64,000 nucleotides of DNA from Pholiota molesta (taxonomy: Eukaryota > Basidiomycota > Agaricomycetes > Agaricales > Strophariaceae). The notes below the pieces were generated by a model. It saw nothing but the letters and a program-made list of their open reading frames with translations, was not told the DNA's origin and did no database searches. Both the position numbers and the translations under genes were made by a program. Shown piece by piece: positions 1 to 10,054 of the stretch (positions within the stretch are counted from its first letter, which is position 1; every line of letters begins with the position of its first letter). The stretch is from contig JACGCK010000046.1 in assembly GCA_014925825.1 (NCBI GenBank), forward strand, positions 1 through 64,000. Direction: 5' to 3'.

Positions 1-387
1 GGGGACGCGAAACACTTCAAAATCGGCAAGGGAAACTTCTACATGGTCGCTGGGAACATGTACCGCGGAACCCGCCCCGAGCCCGAAGACCCCGACAATC
101 CCCACAGGCCACAGCCTTCCCAGGTATCCTGCTTTAACGGTGCGACGACGTTCGACATCGACAGCGCGGATTTTCTGGTCATCCGTGGGCATTTTTTCGA
201 TGCCGACAGGGCTGTCGCTTCCGAGTCCTCCACTGGTCCTCCGCCCACGTCGCACGCAGCGCCGGGCCAGCTCGATCCACGCTCTACCGGTGAGCGGTGG
301 TCTGATTCTTTGGTCCATGGTGCATTCATAAGCGCTACGATGGACAGGTATCGCTCCGCAGCCGTTCGGTGCCCCGGCTGGCGCTGA
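1..387 (+). CDS. Double-motif (F-x-G-A / G-N-x-Y) small protein, 5' end cut by window
   Basis: The frame is open from base 1, so the start lies outside the window. Two copies of the repeated motif of this locus are visible. The first begins at the window edge (KHFKIGKGNFYMVAGNMY) and the second is near 124-207 (CFNGATTFDIDSADFLVIRG). A proline-rich linker separates them, as in the five other members at 7285, 24976, 28280, 34182 and 39578. After the second motif the frame becomes Ser/Pro/Arg-rich. A splice donor (gtaagc at about 391) and further short open stretches to about 780 suggest more exons, so the true 3' end is probably beyond 387. The motif is familiar from Agaricomycete hypothetical proteins and some NLR-like N-termini; no enzymatic function can be assigned. 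Confidence 0.6.
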   Translation, partial: GDAKHFKIGKGNFYMVAGNMYRGTRPEPEDPDNPHRPQPSQVSCFNGATTFDIDSADFLVIRGHFFDADRAVASESSTGPPPTSHAAPGQLDPRSTGERWSDSLVHGAFISATMDRYRSAAVRCPGWR

Positions 388-1240
388 ACAAGGTAAGCTA
401 CTCACTGTTATTTCACCCTCCTGGGCTGCATCTGCTTCAGGAGGAGGCGCCGGCCAGCATGGTACGACTCAATCGATACCAACAACCCAACCTAGTATTC
501 TTTATTCTTACTCTGTTACTGATCCAGGTCTCCAACGCCAACCCATCGCACTACCGGTATCGTCCAGTCCTGGGAGTTCGAATGCTCCGCAGCCTACTAC
601 ACAACGTGCGCGATTTCGGCTACTGCTCGCTCTTCGTTCGTGTTTTTGAGGCATAGGTAACTAGATCCGCAGCCATCGGCGACCATCCGACCCGGGCGAA
701 TGAGCCCTAGGTCTAGGCAAGGCCATCGCCCGTCATCAAAGAAGAGGCGAAGACGGCGCAGGCGACGAGGGGTGACGAAGTAGGAGTCAGCTCCGAAGAC
801 GAATTCCGGTAATACAGATCAGTGTACTCGAGTATGTCTACTAATTTCTGTCGCTGTGCTTAAATTTTGACGGCGCTTGACCTGACTTATTTGCAGGATT
901 GCCTCGGTTTGAAACGGCGGCTTAGTGCTGTATGGTAAGTCATATCCTTAATTTCACCGTTGAATACCTGAAGCGCATCGCATGCTTGTCAGGAACGGAG
1001 ATTTTTATACGTATACGTACGATGCTGGTCTATGAATGGTGTATGTATACGAGCATCGTTAGATATATGCTAGCGGCGCTGGGCGCCTATGTATTATATA
1101 TGATATGTTATACTGCGTAATGTAATAAAATTATTTTGTTTATTGTAAATCAGACAGATATGGTAGAAACCGATAAGCATTAGCTGAAAGTTGAATGTTC
1201 TGCGGCTAAGTTGAAGAACTAATATACATTCTAAGCACCA
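388..1240. other. Probable downstream exons, then intergenic
   Basis: Alternating open stretches and plausible splice sites run to about 780 and may be the remaining exons of the preceding gene. From about 800 to 1240 the sequence is AT-rich, with stops in all frames and no recognisable gene. Confidence 0.35.
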
Positions 1241-1264
1241 ATGCTCATGGCTTTTGGCAACGCT

Positions 1265-1404
1265 CTAGAGCTGGTGTAGGGCGATGAGATCGACCACGAG
1301 GCCAGGAACGTGGGCTGTGGCCATCATGGCGCCCGATAAAGACGCGAGCGTACGGTAGGCCACCGGTCCAGCCTGATGCAATGTTTCGCTGGGGGCAAAT
1401 ATAT
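1265..1404 (-). pseudogene. 3' remnant of an S8 (proteinase K-like) protease gene
   Basis: The minus strand reads from IFAPSETLHQAG to SGAMMATAHVPGLVVDLIAL and a stop at 1265. This matches the region around the catalytic serine of fungal proteinase K-like S8 proteases (IFAPG..I.SA followed by SGTSMA-PHVAGL). The Ser position of GTSM is occupied by Met, and the preceding exons cannot be found. It lies just downstream of, and in the same orientation as, the complete S8-like gene at 1795-3665, so it is most likely a decayed tandem copy. Confidence 0.6.
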
Positions 1405-1794
1405 TATATTGATGACAGAGCCATATAATCAGTACTCAGCGCAGCATATGGAATCCATATGGGTGTGAATGGTGGACTGATCCCGAGAGCTCTCATCAAA
1501 TTGAACATCTTGACTATATGTCGTGTCCGAGTTTGGACAGTAACTGGGCGAGGGATTTCTGGATGGATAGCCGGTACATGCTCAGGAGCAATTAATGAAT
1601 GGAAAAGTTCTCTCAAGAGGTCAAGGATCGACAAACAAAGGGCAAGGAACGATAGTTAGAGTGTGCGTGAATCATTGCCACGACTAGTTCGACATATAGA
1701 GAGTGATACAGTCTGCCGTGTACGTTTCAATAAAACGCACGAAGAAAAACAATTACGTCGGACAGTGAATTCAAGAACGGAAGGGAGAAGTCGG

Positions 1795-3665
1795 TCACCA
1801 ATTCTTGCCCCGGCTCGAGTAGCCATTGTACGCGAGGAGGTTGACGGTACCCGCGGCTAAGTGGAATGCTCATCAGCACCACATGTCGAGCGCACAGCAA
1901 AGGGTAGACGTACGAATGCCTACGAGTGCGTTCCTACGGGCCAAGGCCTGGAGTTTAGTCGCCATGGCCGCCGGAGTGGTATTCCCCTCCAGGGAGATGA
2001 GATTGGCGATGAGGCCGGCGACGTGGGCCGCGGCCATTTCGGTGCCAGACATGGTCCGCATAGCCTACGTGAAATTGGAAGAAAAAAATGCCATCCAGTC
2101 AGCACGCAATGAATGATAAGAGGAAAACAGCGAGGGCGTTGCACGCAGGCGCCAGCGTACATTGGGGCTGCCGATTCCAGCCGAGACGATGTCTTCACCG
2201 GGGGCGAATATTTTAACGACATTGCCATAGTCGGAGGTTACCCAGAGGACATCTGCGAAATTGCTGGCACCGACAGTGACAGCAGATGAGACGCGGGGAG
2301 GAGACATAGAACCGGCGTCGGTGTTATTGTTTCCGGCAGCGACCTGCAAACAAATGTCGTCAGCTGACGAGGCGACGTGTCGCAGACAGGAGAGACGCAC
2401 AACTACATGGATGCCAGCAGCAGTGAGCTAAGGAATTCGAACATGAGTTTAGCAGATACTGTCGTGTCACAGGACTGTATGTACTTACAGCCACGACCGC
2501 GTTATCTAGAGAGGGGTATCCACCTGCGACCCAAGGGAGACAAGCGATTGAAGGCCGCCCGGTACCAGTGGCCCTGGACTGCACCCAGTTGATGCCGGAA
2601 ATACTAAACGAGCAGAATCATTAGCACATCTTCTCTCAGAATAAAAAGAAACTGTTAATGCGCTTCAGTTTTGTACACGTCAGAGAATGTTCCAAGGCTA
2701 TAAGAACACAAAGTAAGTATTATAAAATAATATAGATGTTTAGTACGAGGCGTACTTGTTGTCACCGAGACACTTGACAGATATAATTTGGGCAGCCTTC
2801 GCAACACCAAATTGGGTTCCAGCGATAGTACCACTAAGTAAAAAAGAATGACTTTGTTATATCTCTACAATGAGTGGTGACCTGCCTTACGCGACGTGGG
2901 TTCCCATGCCATGTTTATCATCATTACTAGCATATCCGCCAAATGTGGCACCCCAGCTGGCACGACCGCCGAACTGATTCTGAGACGAAGATATAAGCGA
3001 AATGTAGCCAAAGAGTGCGAATGACATTCAACAGAAAACTTACATGGGCAGTGTAGACGCCTTTTCCATGGAAAGATTGTATACAAAATCCAATTTATAA
3101 CGTCGTAGAAGCTCACCAGTGCCTGAAAGAAACAGTTTAAATATACCAATACCCGTGATATGTAATAGACCTACTAAGGACATAAACGTCAACACCCGAT
3201 CCAGCTGAAGTACTATAGCGGTAGGTGTAATTCAAAGCGCTGCAAAAAATGTTGGCACCTCTAACAACAATACAATCAGAGACCGATGCTTACGTGATGT
3301 CTGTTCCAGAAAGCCTTTTGGAGGAGCTAATGCGAGAAAGGCCCCATGGCGCGTTGCGTCTAAGGGAAAGATAACATCACAATCATTCGAAATACGGGGA
3401 AGGAATGTCATGCTCACTGGGCGGTCCCGGTATTTGCTATATCTTCACTGACGTGCTCGACGTCAGGAGAGGCAAGAGGGGCAGTCAGAGCAGCGTCGTC
3501 GAGATGGGCTAGGAAACATAAAATATTAATATGTTACTTGACCTTGACGATGTACTAACCGGAAGTATCACCGTTATTTTCTCCAACGGCGCTTGACAAG
3601 GTGGCAGCTTTCACTGCCGTCGCAGCAAACAGGGAGAAGATGATAAAACTGGTAAAGGAACGCAT
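1795..3665 (-). CDS. S8 subtilisin/proteinase K-like secreted protein with all three catalytic residues replaced (predicted pseudoprotease)
   Basis: My 14-exon model gives exactly 359 codons (358 aa). Exons: 3665-3560, 3508-3418, 3359-3294, 3239-3175, 3122-3117, 3060-3044, 2979-2891, 2833-2756, 2697-2677, 2603-2489, 2427-2401, 2343-2161, 2064-1914, 1856-1795. Residues 1-21 look like a signal peptide. A shortened I9-type propeptide follows, then the mature domain from NAPWGLSRIS. Family landmarks are clear: FGGRASWGATFGGY, GTHVAGTIAGTQFGVAKAA, SGINWVQSRA, LDNAV, VAAGNNNTDAG, IFAPGEDIVSAGIGS, GIPAGTVNLLAYNG. The catalytic Asp is Ser110 (L-S-T-G for V-D-T-G), the His is Met142 (G-M-G-T-H for G-H-G-T-H) and the Ser is Glu297 (G-T-E-M-A for G-T-S-M-A). 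The oxyanion Asn232 is kept. Spacing 110/142/232/297 matches the family. Exon 5 is only 6 nt. It is either a functional pseudoenzyme or an early pseudogene. Confidence 0.8.
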
Positions 3666-4900
3666 GGCTAATACTTTCCTAGAGGCTGGAATGCAAGGGA
3701 GAATTGCGTTGAACTGTATGAAGCGCCCTGCCACAGCTTTATATGCCTACAACCTCGCGAGGCTTATTTCAGCCACGAAACGCAGAAAGCTTGACGAGTG
3801 ACGAAACGCGCAAAGCTCGCGATAGCGCCGTCCTAACTTCATTGGCACAGTACCAACCTCAAGTAGTCTGTATGAGATGAAGACTTCGATTGGCCTTCCC
3901 ACTATGTTGAACTAGACATAGATAGTCCAGTATAGCAACTGAGAATTCCAGTCAATAGGCCAAGATGTCGTATTCAATGGCCAATCAGAGAGAACATCTT
4001 CTTCTAGAGCCGTCTTGACGTGCCTTGGTTCGGTGAAAAGGCCCTTCACACCTTCTCACCGCCTAGGCGCAACCAAGTACATTACCAGAAGCCGCCAGCG
4101 TAAGATCGAAAGCGTCGTAGTCTCTTTGTTATCCTAGGCTCGCATAATGGAATCACTGTGGCGACCAGAAGCGTGGATTTACCAGTATCATTCGTCATAG
4201 AGGTATTAAAACACATCAAGGAGACATTTCGAATCATGCGGACGAATACCAGCTCCTACAAGTGCCAAGACCGTTCTCTGCCGAACTTGACGCGTTTGAT
4301 TCACCCACTATAAATCGATCTTCAGCGAAATAAAAAACTTGTATCAGTACTTGAATTCAAGTCCGATAGGCAAGAACTAGATCGTTCGTCAGCACCCCCT
4401 GATTGACTATGACTTGGGTAGCAGACAGTCTCGGAAGGCGCCGTTCTTGAGGCCCAGTATCAACCAATCGCCTAACCTGAGGCAGTAAGAGTCGTTTAGC
4501 AACTATACAAGAGCTTGGTCAAAAGAAAAGAACAGCGAACGATAATGGAGAAAGACGCTTACAAGCGACAGTAGCTAAATCATTCGCGATGTTCCATGGT
4601 GCCTCATTGAATACTCGACAGCGTTCGCGTCATATCTAACAGCTCGCTCGAAATATCCACCCCAGCCGCAGCGGTTGATAAATACGACTGAGTGGATGAA
4701 AAAATAAGACCAGGGAAATCAACGAAGGAAAACACAGAAAGACGCACCAAATCTCATAACCCGAAGGATCCTCAGTAACAGCGCCCGTTGATCAAAGATT
4801 TCCGCCCGCCGCTCTCCGACGTATTCCCACCTCCACCTCCGCCCAACTATCCTAGCGCCCGGACTCGTTAGAGCCAGCTCGAAAGAATACCTTCACCCAA
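3666..4900. other. Intergenic, nothing recognised
   Basis: This is upstream of the S8-like gene. Short open frames exist, but none has a recognisable motif or splice pattern. Confidence 0.4.
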
Positions 4901-4979
4901 GCTGCCTCGTTGCCGCCGCCCGATAGAAGATCCCCACAGTCGCTCGCGTGGTCGACAACATGGCCCCCGGAAAGGATTC

Positions 4980-5520
4980 CAAAAGCGCCGCAGGAATCGA
5001 TTTATCGTTATGTTGCCAGATCTGCGTATCTGTGTCGTGTCGTGGCGCTAGGAAAGTCGACTCCACTCTGCCGCTGCCACGTAACGTGTACGAAAGGTCC
5101 GCTGCGCCCCCGTCCTCCTCCTCGTAGACTTGTGAGGCTCGGATGAAAATATGAGGAGTTGCATAAGCAGAGAAGTAATAGACGAGGGAAGGAAGCAGGT
5201 GGGAGAGAACCTGGGTGGCGAATGTATGTGTCCATTCCGTGGAGTCCCACTAATCCCACAATGAACAAAACAGCGATGAAGGGAATGGGGGTTCAGTAAG
5301 AGAGGAATATACGTTCGAAGAAGGGGGGCTATATGTGGCGTGGACTCGAGATTCATGGAGGTATTCGACGGCCGTATTTGGAACGGGTTTGCGACTGGAG
5401 GGCTGGTGAGAGAGGATAATTCTTCCTGGAGGCCTGGCCTGGTCCTTGGAATCGTAAATGCCAATGAGTTGGAGGAGGTGCAAACGATACGACATCGCTG
5501 GAAAAGTTGATAAATCATAT
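4980..5520. repeat. Segment duplicated at about 30040-30290 (unidentified minus-strand open frames)
   Basis: The stretch around 5005-5215 (for example ccgctgccacgtaacgtgta and the run through gcataagcagagaagtaa) reappears with many substitutions at about 30060-30275. Minus-strand open frames with hydrophobic runs exist here, but I could not build a gene or name a family. This block is the start of the larger paralogous segment that also contains the genes at 7285 and 34182. Confidence 0.55.
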
Positions 5521-6190
5521 ACCTAGTGATTCAACGAGCCAAACACTTGAAACGAACTGAAGTAAGGACCAACCTTACCAGTAGTGTAAAGTTCCTCAAT
5601 CGTTCTCACAACAACGAAAAGTAGCTCGCGTTCTCGAGCGAAAGGACTGTCAAATTCGACGAATAGAAAGATGTGTTTGCATAGTTTCATTACGCTAAGA
5701 GCGACTTAAGATAAGACGAGTCAGGAAATATAACCAATGAACGTTGAACGGTAAAGTTACTGCACCTCGTGCTCCTTTGTGTCCATGAATCTCGGGCTTC
5801 CCGCACTTAGTGAACTTGCCTCCGAGCCTATCGCGATCGTCGCCCTGGTCCCATTGGCTAATGGTGCATTGTCATAAGGTCGCGTTGTTTCAGATAGTAC
5901 GTGAGGCGCGTGAGGAGGTAAAGAATACGAGAATTTGAGGCATGGTGGTCGGGGAAGGTTGAACAGGCTCGCTGAGCGTATTCACCCAACAAATTCTCCG
6001 CACACGTGATACGTGACCTTCGGAGATCACCGACGTGGACTTAGAGCGTCGCGTCTACCATTGAAGTTTACCATTATCGGCCAACCTTATTAGACCATCG
6101 ATTCAACAAAATCGTTGTCTGACGGAAGTAAGTGCATACACAGCATGTTTATCCAGGGATGAGGCAAAACATATTGGCGTTATAATACAT
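5521..6190. other. Intergenic, nothing recognised
   Basis: No coding or RNA signal was recognised between the duplicated block and the 83-bp tandem repeat. Confidence 0.35.
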
Positions 6191-6356
6191 GTTACACCAA
6201 CAGGACTTTAGCGCCGACCAGTATAAACGATGGTGTGCAGATGGTGTGCAGTATTTATTTGCCCATAATACACGTTACCGCCAGCAGGACTTTAGTGCCG
6301 ACCAATATTTACGATGGTGTGCAGATGGTGTTCAGTATATGTTTGCACACCCGATC
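6191..6356 (+). repeat. 83-bp direct tandem repeat (two copies)
   Basis: Two adjacent units (6191-6273, 6274-6356) share an ACTTTAG[CT]GCCGACCA core and a GATGGTGTGCAGATGGTGT[GT]CAGTAT stretch. A 76-aa frame runs through both, but only because the unit length leaves the frame with a tolerable phase; no protein family is visible. One diverged unit lies at about 31780-31857 in the paralogous segment. A related core (TTTTAGCG) lies upstream of three double-motif genes. Confidence 0.75.
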
Positions 6357-7009
6357 ATGCGTAGCACAATTGATCAACACGCAGTTCTGTCAACTCTAGA
6401 ATTCACCTCTGCTAAGTGAGCCTGCCCATCAGGACATCGTTGAAATGAAACTGTTCCGACAGCATATACCTCAGCCCATTGGTTCTCTCATGTCTTATAC
6501 TCATATCCCACGTCGGTCCCTTCGAAGAATCCCCAACATCACAGCTCGAACTGCATACAACCTACTTATAAGTATCCTTGCTGACCACATTCTCGGGTTA
6601 CATCTTTCAGATTTTATAAATTCGACTTCGCCCCAAGGTAGAGACTCAAGAGGTTTTTTCCAGACATGAGGCTCCGCAACGCTTGATAGATTGGGTTCTA
6701 TATTTATTCCTATCGGATAAGTGACTGAATTAGATCCCTTTCTGTAAAATTACAGCACTGTTATTCATATCCTTACATTGATTAATGCCTCAATGTTCGT
6801 GCCATGCAATCGCACATGAGTGCGTTTCGCTGGATGCCAAATATATCAAGTATCAGATGTGATATCCTCGGGTGTTTGCGCTGTTCCCAATCTGCCTTCA
6901 AGGTACCATATTTGCTCTTCCGTACCTCAGCTCATATGTGCGCAATTTAAATAAATCCTATATGAAACGATATGGAAACCATGTGTTAGTGTTGTGTGAG
7001 AATGTATTG
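6357..7009. other. Upstream region, paralogous to about 33290-33925
   Basis: Diverged sequence is shared with the other segment copy (around 6671-6800 versus 33590-33745, for example gactgaattagatccct). Position 6450-6455 corresponds to the empty site of the fold-back element inserted at 31923-33289. No gene recognised. Confidence 0.55.
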
Positions 7010-7023
7010 ATAGAATTTTAGCG
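7010..7023 (+). promoter_or_regulatory. Conserved upstream motif ATAGAATTTTAGCG
   Basis: The identical 14-mer occurs at 24651-24664 and 33926-33939. In each case it is the upstream flank of a double-motif gene: 261, 311 and 242 bp before the ATGs at 7285, 24976 and 34182. The 7010 and 33926 copies lie in duplicated segments, but the 24651 copy lies in otherwise dissimilar sequence. A TATA-like tract (atatatataatc, about 7219-7230) lies closer to the start. Confidence 0.45.
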
Positions 7024-7284
7024 TGCATAAATGGTTGTGTTTTCAAGTGTGGGCGTCGCTCGATCGAAATCATCGAATAAGGATGTCGTTATGTACCATT
7101 TCGATTGAATTTGACCAAAGAACACCCTAGACACTAAGCATTATATCCCCAACAATCGGCTTACGAGGTTATACTTTTTACAGACATGCGTTCGGCCACT
7201 GGACCGCCCTCATTTCCAAAATATATATAATCTTCGCGAAACAGATGCGTCTCAACCAACTCCCTTCCGAGTTTCCTGCCCAGC

Positions 7285-8006
7285 ATGAGCGGAAACTTTA
7301 CCAACGAAGCCAAAGCGAACAAAAAACCGAATGAAGGAGTCAAATCGACGTACTTTCAAGGTGTCAAGGGCTGCAAAATTGGTTCAGGGAAATTTCGAAC
7401 GATAGTCGGCAACTCGTACACTAATTATTTCCCTTCTGAGGTGGAGTCGGGCAAGAAGGCGCTGAATTCGAAGTGCGACATTACGGTGACCTACTTCCCG
7501 GATGCTTCCGACGTCGACATCAAAGACGCCGACTGCGATATTGTTCTCGGCGATGCCTTCAATTCTTCTGAGCGTCGCAATGACGCTGGCAGTACCTGTA
7601 TGTGCATCGCAACATTTAAATATTATTGCATTACTTAAAGCTTCAATCCACCACATAGGTAATCCTCCCGAGAAAACTAGCTCTCCGGAGGTTCTTGAAC
7701 CACGAGGTTGGTATCTTAACTGGGCATTCGTTCACCCTCAGACCAGAAACACTGAAATATCTAACCCCCACTGCATAGGTGTTCCTCCCGAGAAAATTAG
7801 CCGCCTCGATTCTATTAAACGACGACTCGGTATGTTTCTGGAATTTCATTCTCCCACAGGCCAGAAGCACTGAAATTGCAATAGTGCCCTCCTCGAAAAT
7901 CACCGTCCCAGTACAAAACCCTGAAGATGGACCCACCAAGACACGCGGCGTTGAGAAGGCAAGGCCCACCACTAATCACGGCCCTTCTTCTGAGTCCCTA
8001 GCCTAA
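7285..8006 (+). CDS. Double-motif small protein
   Basis: The ATG at 7285 opens a frame with two copies of the locus motif. The first is at about 7339-7428 (YFQGVKGCKIGSGKFRTIVG then NSY). The second, at about 7480-7566, is degenerate (YFPDASDVDIKDADCDIVLG). The first exon appears to end near 7598 at gtatgtg. Small exons follow, two of which carry a repeated PPEK module (about 7666-7705 and 7783-7815), and the terminal exon ends at the stop at 8004-8006. Intron choices in the middle are uncertain. The first exon is paralogous to the gene at 34182, about 27 kb away in the same orientation. Intracellular, no signal peptide; function unknown. Confidence 0.6.
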
Positions 8007-10047
8007 TCGGTAGGTGAAAAGTACTTCTAATTCACCAATTTCCTTATTGATAATCATTGTGCTTCCTCTTTGACTTCGCTACAGCACATTCCCTTTCCAC
8101 TTACCGGCTGGTCCTGTCAGTGGAGTTGTCCCAAATCTACGAGCACCTACGCGAAGCTTTCTTTTTAAGCTAGCCCACACAGAATAGATCGATTAAATTA
8201 GCCACGCGTCGTCATGTCTACTACACCTTGTCCTCATCTTCTTGTCCCGTGCGTCTCGCTTTCAATGACGTCTTCTATGTTACAGTTCAGCAGCAGAAGT
8301 TGAGGGATGTAAAGGAGAATTGAGTCGTATAAATTCAGGGGACACAGCAAACGATGGCGAATTGCGTCCTGCGAATGCTGGTATTCTCTGTCCCTTGAAT
8401 GCGAGTCTTTGGACCAGCAGCCATGAAGAAGAGCAGTCCGTGGTGTGAGGGATTCGAGACGACTCGCAGGTGGGATAGCGCTTCGACCGCGGTGCCAATG
8501 ACAATCAGTGATCAACGTTCAACTGTTATTGTTACATCATCACATAACTCAGCGGGAAGTAGAACACATAACCGCTGTTATAAATGAAGCAAGTCGGTGA
8601 GCGTCGTTTACAGCTGATAAATTTCTAACCCACCTTGCGTTTCCCCGACACTGCTTATTGTCGCCTTCAGCCTCTCCATCCAGACGCCGTCCATGTAATT
8701 CGCTGTCATCTTACTGAGCGAGGCTCGCATGGTCCGAACACGTGATATAACGGCGACGAAGAGGAAGGTCAAAGTCTGAAAGATTTGAGATGACTTTGAG
8801 GCATGATAGGGAAGAAACGCCGGGGTGTGTGGTAGTGAGGATGGTGATAGTGATATAAAGCATGGGTGTCGGAGATCAAGTTGACATGTCGCGCCGCCGG
8901 CCATTGATAGGCATAAACTCATGCGCTGTAGAGACTCATGCGCCTTTGGCAGCGTGCCGTCGTTGAAAGACATTGGCAAGATGGAAGGCGAAGTTCTTGT
9001 ACAATCCCCAACAAATATGTGTGGGGCTAGAAGTGGCCTGCGGCACCGTGTCATTCGCAACATATAAAACAGAGACTATGCTCAATCGCACCGACAGCAT
9101 CCCATTATCGGAGGACCTGTCGATTGAAGGGGATCCACAATGGCGGGGGCCTTTGTGTACATGCGGATGACGATGACGGAAAAGTTCGCGTTCGAGCTTA
9201 AAGATTGAGTGAGGAGATTGCCGGCTGCAACGAAGGTTAGCAAATGATGAAAACAGAAAAACAGATGACGAACCGACGCTCGTGGGGACGTCGACACTCT
9301 TAGTCCTATGTCCGCCTCAGTTTGGTCATATTGTCGTCTTCTTGGGGACCAACGTCGGTCTTTGCGCAACAAGACATTTGCGTAGTTGGTAGGTCTACGT
9401 TGTGGATTAGCGGTTACTCACAATGACACGACATTGACAAGTAGAACACGTACAAGTTGCCACAGTTTTGAGAACCATCTTCACCAGAGTATTGAGCCCA
9501 AGACATAGCCAGATAACATGAACCACAGTCTGCAGTAACGTTCATCAGCCAGAGCGACGGTTGGAAGCCGGGTATATGGTTGGTTTGCGACCTTGGCAGT
9601 TGTAATGTTGACAATCAGAACTTTGCTTTATCGCCCAGACAATCTTTCGGGCGCAGCATCTGTTCAAACAAGTAAGACTTATTATCCTGGATATAATTTA
9701 TAAAGAGATACCAACATACTCATAACGAATACACGCATGGTGGACTGAGAAAGTAGAAAAGATCTGGAAAGATACATGGAAAAGTCGTGCCTAACGTGAC
9801 GCGTTGTCATATACCATTACGTAAGCAGCATCACGCATTTAACCCTTTTTCGCTCATTCCACAATTTCCAGGTAATCATCAATTTAATGATGATTTCTCC
9901 AACCTGACCTTGGATCGGAAAGATAATAAAACGCGTGGTCAAACGTCCTCCGATGAGATATATATACTCAATATTAGTTCGAAGATATCAGTGCTTCTAT
10001 TAGCTTATGGATAGCCTCAAGGTTTATGGTTTGCTGCATTTGCACAC
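8007..10047. other. Paralogous to 34950-36980; degenerate minus-strand gene remnants
   Basis: Landmarks such as ctgataaatttctaaccca (8617 and 36445) and the minus-strand start-like sequence encoding MRVFVMSML / MLVFVMRML (about 9710-9745 and 36770-36800) are shared with the second segment copy. A stretch shared by both copies reads N-Y/C-M-D-G-V-W-M-[ED] on the minus strand (about 8680 and 36560). That is vaguely like the R-D-G segment of DUF6533 seven-helix proteins, but not enough to assign the family. I could not assemble an open gene in either copy. Confidence 0.4.
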
Positions 10048-10054
10048 CAATTGC

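Noticed and set aside
3556..3561. In-frame TAG just after the signal peptide of the S8-like gene, suggesting a pseudogene
   Set aside because: The TAG lies inside a 51-bp GT..AG interval (3509-3559) whose removal keeps the frame. The sequence in it that resembles Y-I-V-K-V-K of the propeptide leaves some doubt.
8608..9063. 151-codon minus-strand frame as a DUF6533 gene
   Set aside because: Only one short N-Y-M-D-G-V-W stretch resembles the family. The remaining exons could not be found, and the paralogous copy at 36.5 kb is frame-shifted.
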